Source: Agrobacterium leguminum (GTDB taxonomy: Bacteria; Pseudomonadota; Alphaproteobacteria; Rhizobiales; Rhizobiaceae). Taken from it: a stretch of DNA of 64,000 bases. A program made the translations under genes and the position numbers. How positions within the stretch are numbered: the stretch's first letter is position 1; every line of letters starts with the position of its first letter. The stretch lies in contig NZ_JADQWB010000010.1 in the NCBI RefSeq assembly GCF_015704895.1, positions 1 to 64,000 of the forward strand, given 5' to 3'. The notes below the pieces were generated by a model. That model searched no databases. It was given only the letters and a program-made list of their open reading frames with translations, and was not told where the DNA came from. Shown here piece after piece: positions 16,195-25,231 of the stretch.

Positions 16195-17584
16195 TTCCCT
16201 CACCGCCCGCGTTCTGCTGCTCGCCTCGCTCTGGTCGGTGCTGGCGCTGGTGGTGATCGCCGTCGTGATTTCGACGCTTTACCGGCAGGGGGTGGAGCGC
16301 AGCTTCACCGATCTTCTGAGGGCGCAGCTTTATAACGTCATCAATTCCGTGACGATTTCCAACGAGAACACGCTGGCCGGCAGCCCGCAGCTCGGCGATC
16401 TGCGCTTTTCGCAGCCCGATACCGGCTGGTACTGGGTTGTCGAGCCGCTCGGCAATTTCCAGACCGCGCCGCTGGTGTCGTCGTCGCTCGGTGTCTCCAC
16501 CCTGCCGGTGCCGAGCATTCTCGATGCGCCCTTCGACAATCGCTATGAGCGCTTTTATGCCGTCACCGACGAGGCGGGCAATCAGGTGCGCGTGGCGGAA
16601 ACGGAAGTCGTGCTGGATGGCGAAGGGCGCGCGGCGCGTTTCCGTGTCTCCGGCAATCTGAACGTCGTGGAAGACGATGTGCGCGATTTCTCCAACAGCC
16701 TTTATCTGGCACTCGCCGTTTTCGGTGTCGGCAGTCTCGTCGTCAACGGTCTTGCCATTCTCTACAGTCTGCGACCGCTCGATCAGGCTCGCGTCGCGCT
16801 CGGCAAGATCAGGGGCGGGGAGGCGGAAAGCCTCGAAGGCGAATTCCCGCGTGAAATCCAGCCGCTCGCCAATGAGGTCAATGCGCTGATCGACAGCAAC
16901 CGCCGCCTCGTGGAGCGCGCCCGCATGCAGGTCGGCAATCTCGCGCATTCGCTGAAGACGCCGATCGCCGTTCTTCTGAACGAGGCCCGCACGCTGGAGC
17001 CGCAGCATGGCGATCTGGTGCGGGCGCAGGCGGACGCCATGCAGGCGCAGGTGCAATCCTATCTCTCCCGCGCCCGCATCGCCGCCCAGCGTGGCTCGAT
17101 CCTTGCCCGCGTGGAAGCGGAACCGGCGCTGGAACGGCTGGTGCGCGTGATGCGCCGCCTGAACCCCGACAAGCAGTTCGTGCTGAATTTCGAGCAACCC
17201 GGCGCGGTGCTCGGCATGGAGCAGCAGGATCTGGAAGAGGTCGTCGGCAATCTTCTCGAAAATGCCGCGCGTTTTGCGCAGACGCGCGTGGTCATCACGC
17301 TTGCGACCGGCACGCACCCATCCTCCGATGCGGAAATCGCCCGTCGCTCCTGGGTGGAGCTGACGGTGGAGGACGACGGGCCGGGGCTTGAGCCGGAACA
17401 GATCAGCGAAGCGATGAAGCGCGGGCGGCGGCTGGATGAGAGCCGGCCGGGCACGGGCCTCGGATTGTCGATCGTTTCCGAGGTGGTGTCAGAGTACCAT
17501 GGCCGCTTTTCGCTGTCGCGCAGCGCCATCGGCGGCCTGAAAGCCGATCTGATTTTGCCGGGCCTTTCGAAAGAGCTTGCGTGA
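16184..17584 (+). CDS. feuQ: Sensor histidine kinase FeuQ
   Basis: This 466-residue membrane kinase has two transmembrane segments (about residues 8-30 and 168-190) that flank a ~140-residue periplasmic sensor, a HAMP-like linker, the H-box 'QVGNLAHSLKTPIAVLLNEA' (His near 255), the N-box 'LLENAARFAQ' and a G-box 'SRPGTGLGLSIVSEVV'. The layout matches PhoQ/FeuQ kinases. The start lies within the feuP 3' end, so the two are translationally coupled. The periplasmic domain is where FeuN is expected to act. Confidence 0.9.
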   Translation: MRSNSLTARVLLLASLWSVLALVVIAVVISTLYRQGVERSFTDLLRAQLYNVINSVTISNENTLAGSPQLGDLRFSQPDTGWYWVVEPLGNFQTAPLVSSSLGVSTLPVPSILDAPFDNRYERFYAVTDEAGNQVRVAETEVVLDGEGRAARFRVSGNLNVVEDDVRDFSNSLYLALAVFGVGSLVVNGLAILYSLRPLDQARVALGKIRGGEAESLEGEFPREIQPLANEVNALIDSNRRLVERARMQVGNLAHSLKTPIAVLLNEARTLEPQHGDLVRAQADAMQAQVQSYLSRARIAAQRGSILARVEAEPALERLVRVMRRLNPDKQFVLNFEQPGAVLGMEQQDLEEVVGNLLENAARFAQTRVVITLATGTHPSSDAEIARRSWVELTVEDDGPGLEPEQISEAMKRGRRLDESRPGTGLGLSIVSEVVSEYHGRFSLSRSAIGGLKADLILPGLSKELA

Positions 17585-17689
17585 GGCAAGAAAAAAGGCA
17601 AGAAATTCAATGGCACTATATTGGGTGCAATGCGGTAGGAAAGAGGACAGGGTTTGGTTGACGTGTATGATGGCTGCCGCTCCGTGACA

Positions 17690-18118
17690 ATGCGTTCGCT
17701 GGTGTCACGCCCGGCACTTCTCTCGATCCTGTGCGTATCGATGCTGAGCGCCTGCACCACCACGGGCACCCGCCCGGCGGGCGGCGGTCTGTTCGGCCGC
17801 TCTGCGCAGCCCTCGACGCCTTTCCTTGCCAATCTGGAAGGCGGCATTGTCGGGCGAAGCGGCGTGCAGCTCGACAGGGGTGACCAGACCAAGGCGCTGG
17901 AAGCCGAATATAAGGCGCTGGAAACGGCCCCCGTCGGCACGCCGGTTTCCTGGACCGGCGATGACGCCAAGGGGCAGGTGGTCGCCAATGCGCCCTATCA
18001 GGTCGGCAACCAGAATTGCCGGCAATATTCGCACACCCTGACAGTCGACGGACGCGAAACCAGGGCGCGCGGCGCAGCCTGCCGCAATGCCGATGGAAGC
18101 TGGTCGCCGCTGACTTGA
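17690..18118 (+). CDS. Small surface-antigen-like lipoprotein
   Basis: The start at 17690 gives a 142-residue protein with a lipoprotein signal: 'MRSLVSRPALLSILCVSMLSAC' is split here for length as a basic start, a hydrophobic core and the lipobox 'MLSAC', with Cys22 as the lipid anchor. A TTG start at 17654 would add 12 residues before the signal and is less likely. The mature part has 'LEAEYKALETAPVGTPVSW' and two further cysteines ('NQNCRQYSHT', 'GAACRNADGSW'), the pattern of the 17-kDa/RT0821-type surface antigen family. It follows feuQ on the same strand after about 100 bp. Confidence 0.8.
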   Translation: MRSLVSRPALLSILCVSMLSACTTTGTRPAGGGLFGRSAQPSTPFLANLEGGIVGRSGVQLDRGDQTKALEAEYKALETAPVGTPVSWTGDDAKGQVVANAPYQVGNQNCRQYSHTLTVDGRETRARGAACRNADGSWSPLT

Positions 18119-18124
18119 AATAGT

Positions 18125-18138
18125 TTGACGTAAATCAA
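18125..18138. promoter_or_regulatory. FNR/FixK-type box upstream of the ccm operon
   Basis: TTGACGTAAATCAA fits the FNR/FixK/FnrN consensus TTGAY-N4-ATCAA and is followed by GG. It lies between the lipoprotein stop and ccmI, about 140 bp before the ccmI start. It suggests that cytochrome c maturation genes respond to low oxygen. No clear -10 was found at the expected distance. Confidence 0.6.
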
Positions 18139-18279
18139 GGTCACGGGCCTTTTGCGATGACAAGAAGAGGCATGGCGGTGCAGCCGGGAGATGGCCTGCG
18201 GTGCGGCGTGATGTCTCAAATTCGCGTCATCCCCGCGCTTCATGTTTCCATGTGCCGCGCATTCGAGTAATTGAGCCTT

Positions 18280-19443
18280 ATGTTCTGGATTGTCGTTGCG
18301 ATATTGACGGCGGCTGTCGCCATCGTCCTGATGTACCCGCTGATGCGGAAGACCGAGGCGCCGCAGACGCGCCGCGACGGTGAGGTTGCCGTTTATCGCG
18401 ATCAGCTGGCCGAACTGGACCGCGAACGCGCCGCTGGCCTCATCGGCGACACCGAGGCGGATTATGCCCGCGCCGAAATCGGCCGCCGGCTTCTCGCCGC
18501 CGCCGAAGCGGAGGAGCAATCCGGCAAAGAAACCCGGCCGCGCCGGCACAATCTCGCCGCCAGCCTCATCACGGTTCTGCTGCCCGCGCTCGGTCTCTGT
18601 CTTTACATCTGGAACGGCAGTCCGGAGGTGCCGGACATGCCGCTCGAGGCACGTCTTGAAAAGCCCGGCAACGACATGAACCTGCTGGTCGCCCGGGCGG
18701 AACGGCATCTGGCGCAGAACCCGGAGGACGGCGCCGGCTGGGATATTCTCGCACCGATCTATTTCAAGACATTGCGGCTTGGCGATGCCGAGCTTGCCTA
18801 TCGCAACGCGCTTCGTATTCTGGGACCGAGCCCGGAACGGCTGACGGGCCTTGGCGAAACGCTGGTGGCCGGCAATGACGGCATCGTCATCGAGGCCGCG
18901 CGTGCTGCTTTTGCCGAGGCAGAAGAGCTGAAGCCCGGCAATCCGCGCGCCCGCTTCTATCTGGCGCTGTCGCTGGAACAGGCCGGCAAGGCCGAGGAAG
19001 CGCGCGCTGCCTTCACCGCGCTGGCGGCCGATGCACCGGCCGGCGCGCCGTGGCTGCCGCTGGTGCGCGAGCATATCGCCCGGACTGGCGGCGCGGCGAC
19101 CCCTGCCGCACCCGGCCCGACCGCTGAGGACATGGCAGCGGCAAAAGACATGACAGCAACCGACCGGCAGGCGATGATCGAGGACATGGTGGCGAGCCTC
19201 GATGCCAAGCTGAAGGAAAATCCGGCCGATTTCGAAGGCTGGATGCGTCTTGTTCGCGCCTATTCGGTGCTGAAGGACGAAGCCAAGGCCGGAGAAGCGC
19301 TGCGGGCTGGGCTGAAGGCCTTCCCGCCGGAGGGCGAGCAGGGCAGGCAGCTTCTGGCGCTGGCGAAGGAACTGGGCGTTTCGGCCGGACCGATCCGCAT
19401 GAACGGGCAGCAGGATGCCGCGCCGCAGGGAGTGACGCAATGA
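18280..19443 (+). CDS. ccmI: Cytochrome c maturation protein CcmI (CycH)
   Basis: This 387-residue inner membrane protein binds apocytochrome c for haem attachment. It has an N-terminal helix ('[20 protein letters not shown]'), the typical '[17 protein letters not shown]' cytoplasmic segment, a second helix near residues 90-110, and a periplasmic TPR region ('[20 protein letters not shown]', '[20 protein letters not shown]'). A TTG nine bases upstream is an alternative start. It is first in the ccmI-ccmE-ccmF-ccmH operon and overlaps ccmE by 4 bp. Confidence 0.92.
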   Translation: MFWIVVAILTAAVAIVLMYPLMRKTEAPQTRRDGEVAVYRDQLAELDRERAAGLIGDTEADYARAEIGRRLLAAAEAEEQSGKETRPRRHNLAASLITVLLPALGLCLYIWNGSPEVPDMPLEARLEKPGNDMNLLVARAERHLAQNPEDGAGWDILAPIYFKTLRLGDAELAYRNALRILGPSPERLTGLGETLVAGNDGIVIEAARAAFAEAEELKPGNPRARFYLALSLEQAGKAEEARAAFTALAADAPAGAPWLPLVREHIARTGGAATPAAPGPTAEDMAAAKDMTATDRQAMIEDMVASLDAKLKENPADFEGWMRLVRAYSVLKDEAKAGEALRAGLKAFPPEGEQGRQLLALAKELGVSAGPIRMNGQQDAAPQGVTQ

Positions 19444-19952
19444 CCCGCAAACAGAAACGCCTAGTGATCATCGGCGGCGGCATGAGCTTCATCGTTGCAG
19501 CCGTGCTGCTCGTCATGTTCGCCTTCGGCCAGTCCATTGCCTATTTCTACATGCCGGCCGATCTGGAGAAGACGCCCGTCAACCCCGGCACCCGCATCCG
19601 CCTCGGCGGGCTGGTGGCGGAAGGCTCGATCAAGCGCGGCGAGGGCCGCACGGTGAGCTTCACGGTGACGGACGGTGAAGCGAACGTGCCGGTCAGCTAT
19701 ACCGGCATCCTGCCCGATCTGTTTCGCGAAGGTCAGGGCGTGGTGACCGAAGGCATGTTCGATGCCGCGACCCACGGTTTCGTGGCCGACAGCGTTCTGG
19801 CCAAGCACGACGAGAACTACATGCCCAAGGAAGTGGCCGACCGGCTGAAGGACAAGGGCCTGTGGCAGCATGCCGGAGACGGCGAAGAACCAGCCGCCGC
19901 AACGCCAGCGGCCAGCGCAGCTTCTTCCGACAAGACCGGAGCGACCAGATGA
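19440..19952 (+). CDS. ccmE: Haem chaperone CcmE (CycJ)
   Basis: This 170-residue protein is the periplasmic haem chaperone of cytochrome c maturation system I. It has one N-terminal membrane anchor (about residues 9-32) and an OB-fold domain. The haem-binding His is in '[11 protein letters not shown]' (His123, with Tyr127). The C-terminus is flexible and alanine-rich. ATGA overlaps of 4 bp join it to ccmI and to ccmF. Confidence 0.97.
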   Translation: MTRKQKRLVIIGGGMSFIVAAVLLVMFAFGQSIAYFYMPADLEKTPVNPGTRIRLGGLVAEGSIKRGEGRTVSFTVTDGEANVPVSYTGILPDLFREGQGVVTEGMFDAATHGFVADSVLAKHDENYMPKEVADRLKDKGLWQHAGDGEEPAAATPAASAASSDKTGATR

Positions 19953-21940
19953 TCAACGAGATCGGCCATTATGTTCTGGTTCTGGCGCTCGGTGTGGGGC
20001 TGATCGTCTCGACGCTGCCGGTCATCGGCGCGCGCCGCAACGACCGGGCGCTGATGGATGTCGCCTCGCTCGGCTCGGTCCTGATGTTCCTGCTGGTCGC
20101 CTTCTCCTTCGCGGCGTTGACGCGGGCTTATGCCGTCTCGGATTTTTCCGTGCGCAATGTCTGGGAAAACTCCCATTCGCTGATGCCGATGATCTACAAG
20201 CTGACCGGCGTTTGGGGCAACCACGAAGGCTCCATGCTGCTGTGGCTGTTGATTCTGGTGTTTTTCAGCGCGCTCGTCGCCGCCTTCGGCCGTAACCTGC
20301 CGGAAACGCTCAAAGCCAATGTTCTTGCGGTGCAGGCATGGATTTCCGTCGCCTTCCTGCTGTTCATCCTGCTCACCTCCAACCCGTTTCTGCGGCTGGA
20401 GCCGGTTCCCGCCGAGGGGCAGGACCTCAATCCGATCCTGCAGGATTTCGGCCTCGCCATCCATCCGCCGCTGCTCTATCTCGGTTATGTCGGCTTTTCC
20501 GTCTGCTTCTCCTTTGCCGTTGCGGCGCTGCTGGAAGGACGCATCGACGCCGCCTGGGCGCGCTGGGTGCGGCCATGGACACTTGCCGCATGGACCTTCC
20601 TGACCGCCGGCATCTCCATGGGCTCATACTGGGCCTATTATGAACTTGGCTGGGGCGGCTGGTGGTTCTGGGACCCGGTGGAAAACGCTTCTTTTATGCC
20701 ATGGCTTGCCGGCACCGCGCTGCTGCATTCGGCGCTCGTCATGGAAAAGCGCGAGGCGCTGAAGATCTGGACCGTGCTACTGGCGATCATGACCTTTTCG
20801 CTCTCGCTGCTCGGCACCTTCCTCGTCCGCTCCGGCGTGCTGACCTCGGTGCATGCCTTCGCCACCGATCCGAGCCGCGGCATCTTCATTCTCGGCATCC
20901 TGACCGTCTTCATCGGCGGCGCCTTCGCGCTCTTTGCATGGCGTGCACCTTCCCTGAAGGCCGGCGGCCTGTTTGCGCCGATCTCGCGCGAAGGGTCGCT
21001 CGTTCTCAACAACCTCATCCTGACGGTATCGACCGCGACCGTGCTGATCGGTACGCTTTACCCGCTCATTCTGGAAACGCTGACGGGCGAAAAAATCTCT
21101 GTCGGTGCGCCTTTCTTCAATCTTACGTTCGGCCTGCTGATGATCCCGATCCTGATCGTCACGCCTTTCGGGCCGATGCTCGCCTGGAAGCGCGGCGATC
21201 TTCTCGGAGCCTTCCAGCGGCTTTATGTGGCGGCAGCGCTTGCGGCGCTTGCCGGGCTGACGCTCTGGTACATCGAAAATGGCGGTCCGGTGCTGGCCGC
21301 ACTCGGAATCGCCGCCGGTTTCTGGCTGATCTTCGGCGCTTTCGCCGATCTCTGGTATCGCGCCAATTTCGGCAAGCTCGCCTTCGGTATAGCGTTTCGT
21401 CGCCTGAAGGGCCTGCCGCGTTCGGCCTTCGGCACGGCGCTGGCGCATATGGGGCTCGGCATCACCGTGCTCGGCATCGTCATCGTCACCACTTTCGAGA
21501 CCGAGACGGTCCTGGAAATGAAGGAGGGCATGGCGGCGGAAGCGGGCGGTTACAGCCTGACCTTCGATGGCGTCCGCCACGCCGTCGGCCCGAATTTCAC
21601 CGAGGATCGTGGCCATTTCACCGTGCGCAAGGCGGGGGTGGAGGTGGCCGATGTCTGGTCGTCCAAGCGGCTCTATACCGCGCGGCGCATGCCGACGACG
21701 GAAGCCGGCATCCTGACCTTCGGCCTCAGCCAGCTTTATGTCTCGCTGGGGGACCCCATGGCGGATGGCGGCATGGTGGTGCGCATCTGGTGGAAACCCT
21801 TCATCCTGTGCATCTGGGGCGGCACGCTGTTCATGATGGCGGGCGGTCTCATCTCGCTCTCGGACAGGCGTTTGCGGGTCGGAGCGCCGAATCGCAAGGC
21901 GAAGCCGGTGCGGGCTGCAATGCCGGAGGCGGCGGAATGA
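19949..21940 (+). CDS. ccmF: Cytochrome c haem lyase subunit CcmF (CycK)
   Basis: This 663-residue, multi-spanning inner membrane protein transfers haem from CcmE to apocytochrome c. The tryptophan-rich haem-handling motif '[20 protein letters not shown]' lies near residue 235, and the usual histidines are present ('[13 protein letters not shown]', '[12 protein letters not shown]', '[13 protein letters not shown]'). The start at 19949 gives the family N-terminus '[15 protein letters not shown]' and overlaps the ccmE stop by 4 bp. It is coupled in the same way to ccmH. Confidence 0.97.
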   Translation: MINEIGHYVLVLALGVGLIVSTLPVIGARRNDRALMDVASLGSVLMFLLVAFSFAALTRAYAVSDFSVRNVWENSHSLMPMIYKLTGVWGNHEGSMLLWLLILVFFSALVAAFGRNLPETLKANVLAVQAWISVAFLLFILLTSNPFLRLEPVPAEGQDLNPILQDFGLAIHPPLLYLGYVGFSVCFSFAVAALLEGRIDAAWARWVRPWTLAAWTFLTAGISMGSYWAYYELGWGGWWFWDPVENASFMPWLAGTALLHSALVMEKREALKIWTVLLAIMTFSLSLLGTFLVRSGVLTSVHAFATDPSRGIFILGILTVFIGGAFALFAWRAPSLKAGGLFAPISREGSLVLNNLILTVSTATVLIGTLYPLILETLTGEKISVGAPFFNLTFGLLMIPILIVTPFGPMLAWKRGDLLGAFQRLYVAAALAALAGLTLWYIENGGPVLAALGIAAGFWLIFGAFADLWYRANFGKLAFGIAFRRLKGLPRSAFGTALAHMGLGITVLGIVIVTTFETETVLEMKEGMAAEAGGYSLTFDGVRHAVGPNFTEDRGHFTVRKAGVEVADVWSSKRLYTARRMPTTEAGILTFGLSQLYVSLGDPMADGGMVVRIWWKPFILCIWGGTLFMMAGGLISLSDRRLRVGAPNRKAKPVRAAMPEAAE

Positions 21941-22404
21941 GGGAAGTTGTAGTGAGGCTCGCTCTGCTTCTTACCCTCATGTTTGTCGCAGCACTTCCCG
22001 CTTCCGCGTTCAATCCGGACGAAGTGTTGAAAGACCCCGTGCTGGAGCAGCGCGCGCGCAACCTCACGTCTCAGCTCCGCTGCATGGTCTGCCAGAACCA
22101 GTCCATCGACGACAGCAATGCCGAGCTGGCGCGTGACCTGCGGGTTCTGGTGCGCGAACGGCTGGTCGAGGGCGACAGCGACAAGGCCGTCATCGATTAT
22201 GTCGTGTCGCGTTACGGCGAGTTCGTGCTCCTGAAACCGCGCCTCAGCCTGCGCACCGTGCTTTTGTGGGGCGCGCCCATCGGTCTCACCCTTGCGGGAA
22301 TTTTCGCCGTCTTCGTCTTTTCCCGCCGTCGCGCCACCCAGGAACAGCCGCAGAAACTGAGTGCGGACGAAGAAGAACGAATTCGCAATCTCATTGAAAA
22401 ATAA
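21937..22404 (+). CDS. ccmH: Cytochrome c maturation thiol protein CcmH (CycL)
   Basis: This 155-residue protein has a signal sequence (about residues 1-24), the redox pair Cys49-Cys52 in 'LRCMVCQNQSIDDSNAELAR', and a C-terminal membrane anchor ('VLLWGAPIGLTLAGIFAVFV'). It reduces the CXXCH haem-binding motif of apocytochrome c. The ATG overlaps the ccmF stop by 4 bp. It ends the operon, and a candidate terminator overlaps its stop codon. Confidence 0.96.
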   Translation: MREVVVRLALLLTLMFVAALPASAFNPDEVLKDPVLEQRARNLTSQLRCMVCQNQSIDDSNAELARDLRVLVRERLVEGDSDKAVIDYVVSRYGEFVLLKPRLSLRTVLLWGAPIGLTLAGIFAVFVFSRRRATQEQPQKLSADEEERIRNLIEK

Positions 22405-22436
22405 CCGGTTTTCATTTTTCTCCCCGGTTCTTTTTC
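22403..22436 (+). terminator. Candidate terminator after the ccm operon
   Basis: AACCGG (22403-22408) pairs with CCGGTT (22424-22429) and is followed by CTTTTTC. The 6-bp stem has a long pyrimidine-rich loop and begins within the ccmH stop codon. The stability is moderate. Confidence 0.5.
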
Positions 22437-22560
22437 AACATTACGGATTTTTCATTCGTCAGACACTTCGCCGTAAGGTGTCGCCTCCTATATCTTCATC
22501 ATCCACCGCTTCTCCCCCGGTCAAACGGGCTCCAGTCTGAATGAAGAAAGAAGGTACACC

Positions 22561-24159
22561 ATGTCTCATTCGCAAAACGGCCATTCCTCGCTGAAGACGG
22601 CCTCGCTGAAGACGGCCTCGCTGAAGGCGGCCTCGCTGAAGACGGCTTTGAAGGCCACGACCGTTGGCGGCCTTGCGGCGCTGATGCTTTCCACCGGCAT
22701 CGCCGCACCGATCCTCCATTCGTTTGCCGCTCCCGTCGAGGTGAATGCGCCGCAGGTTCCAAGCTTCGCCAATGTGGTCGATGCGGTGTCGCCCGCCGTC
22801 GTCTCCGTTCGCGTGCAGTCGAACGTGCAGCCCGCTTCCGATGATAGCAGCAATTTCTCCTTCAATTTCGGCGGCCGTGGCCTCGACCAGCTGCCGGACG
22901 ACCATCCGCTTAAGCGCTTCTTCAAGGAATTCGGCGGCCCCAACCAGGATCGCTCCGACCGTGGCCCGAACCGCCACCGTGACGGCAAGGGTCCGCTGCG
23001 CCCCGTCGCTCAGGGCTCCGGCTTCTTCATTTCCGAAGACGGTTACATCGTCACCAACAACCACGTCGTCGATGACGGCTCCGCCTATACGATCGTGATG
23101 AATGACGGCACCGAACTCGACGCCAAGCTCGTCGGCCGCGATCCGCGCACCGATCTGGCGCTGCTGAAGGTCGATGTGAACCGCAAGTTCACCTATGTCC
23201 AGTTCGCCGATGACAGCAAGATCCGCGTCGGTGACTGGGTCGTCGCCGTCGGTAACCCCTTCGGCCTCGGCGGCACGGTGACATCCGGCATTATCTCGGC
23301 CCGCGGCCGCGATATCGGCTCCGGCCCCTATGACGACTACCTGCAGATCGACGCCGCCGTGAACCGCGGTAACTCGGGCGGTCCCGCCTTCAACCTCAAC
23401 GGCGAAGTCGTCGGCATCAACACGGCCATCTTCTCGCCTTCCGGCGGCAATGTCGGCATCGCCTTCGCCATTCCGGCATCGGTCGCCAAGGACGTGATCG
23501 CCGACCTGCAGAAGGACGGCAAGGTCGAACGCGGCTGGCTCGGCGTGCAGATCCAGCCCGTCAGCAAGGATATCGCCGAATCGCTCGGCCTTTCCGAAGC
23601 CAGCGGCGCGCTCGTCGTTTCGCCACAGGCCGGCTCGCCGGGCGACAAGGCCGGTATCAAGCAGGGCGACATCATCACCGCCGTCAATGGCGAGCCCGTC
23701 AAGGATGCCCGCGACCTGTCGCGCCGCATCGGCGGCATGGCGCCCAACACCAAGGTTGAAATCTCGCTGTGGCGCGGCGGCAAGTCGCAGCCTGTCACGG
23801 TGACGCTCGGCGATCTCGCCAGCGACGATGCTTCCAAGGCGACGCCTGCCCAGAACGACGACAAGGGCGGCCAGTCCTCCAGCGAGAAGGTGCTCTCCAG
23901 CCTCGGCCTGACGGTTGCGCCCGCCGATGACGGCAACGGCCTTGCCATCACCGATGTCGACCCCGACAGCGATGCCGCCGCCCGTGGCCTGAAGACGGGT
24001 GAGAAGATCACCTCGGTCAACAACCAGCAGGTCGCTTCCGCCGCCGATATCGAGAAGATCCTCGAACAGGCCAAGAAGGACGGACGCTCCAAGGCGCTGT
24101 TCCAGATCCAGACGGACGATGGCAGCCGCTTCATCGCTCTGGATATCGACCAGGGTTGA
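22561..24159 (+). CDS. degP: Periplasmic serine protease DegP/HtrA
   Basis: This 532-residue protease degrades misfolded envelope proteins. It has an N-terminal export signal preceded by an odd repeat-rich n-region (see 22588-22647) and a trypsin-like domain with the triad His near 168 ('VTNNHVVDDG'), Asp near 198 ('RTDLALLKV') and Ser near 271 ('NRGNSGGPAF'). Two PDZ domains follow (about 310-400 and 435-525, 'GDKAGIKQGDIITAVNG'). The ATG follows GAAAGAAGGTACACC. A two-component pair lies downstream, so stress sensing may be linked, though a palindromic repeat separates them. Confidence 0.96.
   Translation: MSHSQNGHSSLKTASLKTASLKAASLKTALKATTVGGLAALMLSTGIAAPILHSFAAPVEVNAPQVPSFANVVDAVSPAVVSVRVQSNVQPASDDSSNFSFNFGGRGLDQLPDDHPLKRFFKEFGGPNQDRSDRGPNRHRDGKGPLRPVAQGSGFFISEDGYIVTNNHVVDDGSAYTIVMNDGTELDAKLVGRDPRTDLALLKVDVNRKFTYVQFADDSKIRVGDWVVAVGNPFGLGGTVTSGIISARGRDIGSGPYDDYLQIDAAVNRGNSGGPAFNLNGEVVGINTAIFSPSGGNVGIAFAIPASVAKDVIADLQKDGKVERGWLGVQIQPVSKDIAESLGLSEASGALVVSPQAGSPGDKAGIKQGDIITAVNGEPVKDARDLSRRIGGMAPNTKVEISLWRGGKSQPVTVTLGDLASDDASKATPAQNDDKGGQSSSEKVLSSLGLTVAPADDGNGLAITDVDPDSDAAARGLKTGEKITSVNNQQVASAADIEKILEQAKKDGRSKALFQIQTDDGSRFIALDIDQG
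22588..22647 (+). repeat. Four 15-bp tandem repeats inside the degP signal region
   Basis: TCGCTGAAGACGGCC is repeated four times in tandem in frame (copies at 22588, 22603, 22618 and 22633; copy 3 has one change and copy 4 has one at its last base). Each unit encodes SLKTA or SLKAA. The repeat lengthens the basic n-region before the signal hydrophobic core and could vary in copy number between strains by slippage without breaking the frame. Confidence 0.95.
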
Positions 24160-24260
24160 TAGGCTGAAAGGCGATGCCGGTTCTTTCGGGAGCCGGCGTC
24201 GCCAAGGAATGTGTCTCGCCTATAGGACGGGACAGAACATATGGAACGAGCGCGTGCCAC

Positions 24261-24388
24261 TTGTTTCTTCTCCCCGTGGGGGAGAAGGTCGCGGCAGCGG
24301 GATGAGGGGGCAAGGGTAGCTAGAGACTGCGCGCTTGCCCCCTCATCCGACCCTTCGGGCCACCTTCTCCCCGGCGGGGAGAAGAAAC
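24261..24388. repeat. ~125-bp intergenic palindromic element, copy 2
   Basis: Same family as 3909-4036 and 58805-58932: TTCTTCTCCCC...GGGGAGAAG hairpins at both ends and a central GAGGGGGCAAG...CTTGCCCCCTC pair. It fills most of the 312-bp gap between degP and the response regulator; nothing else is seen in that gap apart from the regulator's ribosome binding site and a GATGCCGG/CCGGCGTC hairpin (24173-24200). Confidence 0.85.
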
Positions 24389-24472
24389 CCAGCCGCACTC
24401 GCCCAGTCCCTGGGCGCTCGCTCCGTCTTGAAGCGCAAAGGTGCCAAAGACCAGGTCTTCGGAGGAAACCTC

Positions 24473-25231
24473 ATGGAAAACAAGGTTCAGGAAATGTCTG
24501 TCGCATCTGTTTCCGGTTGTGCGGAAAAGGGCGAGGGCGCTATTGTCCCGCACATGAAGATTCTTGTCATTGAAGACGACCTCGAGGCTGCGGCCTATAT
24601 GACCAAGGCGTTCCGCGAAGCCGGGATCGTCGCCGACCATGCGAGCGACGGTGAGAGCGGCCTGTTCATGGGTTGCGAGAACGCTTACGACGTGATGGTG
24701 ATCGACCGCATGTTGCCGCGCCGCGACGGGCTTTCCGTCATCAGCGAGCTGCGCCGTCGCGGCATCGAGACGCCGGTTCTGATCCTCTCCGCGCTGGGGC
24801 AGGTGGATGACCGCGTCACCGGCCTGCGCGCCGGCGGCGACGATTATCTGCCGAAACCCTATGCCTTTTCCGAACTGCTCGCCCGTATCGAGGTGCTGGG
24901 TCGCCGCAAGGGCAAGCCCGAGCAGGACATGATCTACCGGGTCGGCGATCTCGAACTCGACCGGCTGTCCCACGATGTTCGCCGCAACGGCAAGGAAATC
25001 CTGCTGCAGCCGCGCGAATTCCGCCTGCTCGAATATCTGATGAAGAATGCCGGTCAGGTCGTGACCCGCACCATGCTTCTCGAAAACGTCTGGGACTATC
25101 ATTTCGACCCGCAGACCAATGTCATCGACGTGCATGTGTCCCGCCTGCGCTCGAAGATCGAGAAGGACTTCGAGAAGCCGCTGCTGAAGACCATTCGCGG
25201 CGCCGGCTACATGATGAAGGACGAGGGCTGA
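24473..25231 (+). CDS. OmpR-family response regulator downstream of degP
   Basis: The receiver domain begins 'MKILVIEDDLEAAAYMTKAF', with the phosphoacceptor Asp in 'VMVIDRMLPRRDG', followed by an OmpR-type winged helix ('LLQPREFRLLEYLMKNAGQV', 'LLKTIRGAGYMMKDEG'). The start at 24473 (252 residues) is chosen for its excellent GGAGGAAA site and adds 27 residues before the receiver; an ATG at 24554 would give a normal 225-residue regulator. The sensor kinase gene follows immediately, its TTG start beginning one base after this stop. Targets are unknown; the neighbouring protease hints at envelope stress. Confidence 0.88.
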   Translation: MENKVQEMSVASVSGCAEKGEGAIVPHMKILVIEDDLEAAAYMTKAFREAGIVADHASDGESGLFMGCENAYDVMVIDRMLPRRDGLSVISELRRRGIETPVLILSALGQVDDRVTGLRAGGDDYLPKPYAFSELLARIEVLGRRKGKPEQDMIYRVGDLELDRLSHDVRRNGKEILLQPREFRLLEYLMKNAGQVVTRTMLLENVWDYHFDPQTNVIDVHVSRLRSKIEKDFEKPLLKTIRGAGYMMKDEG

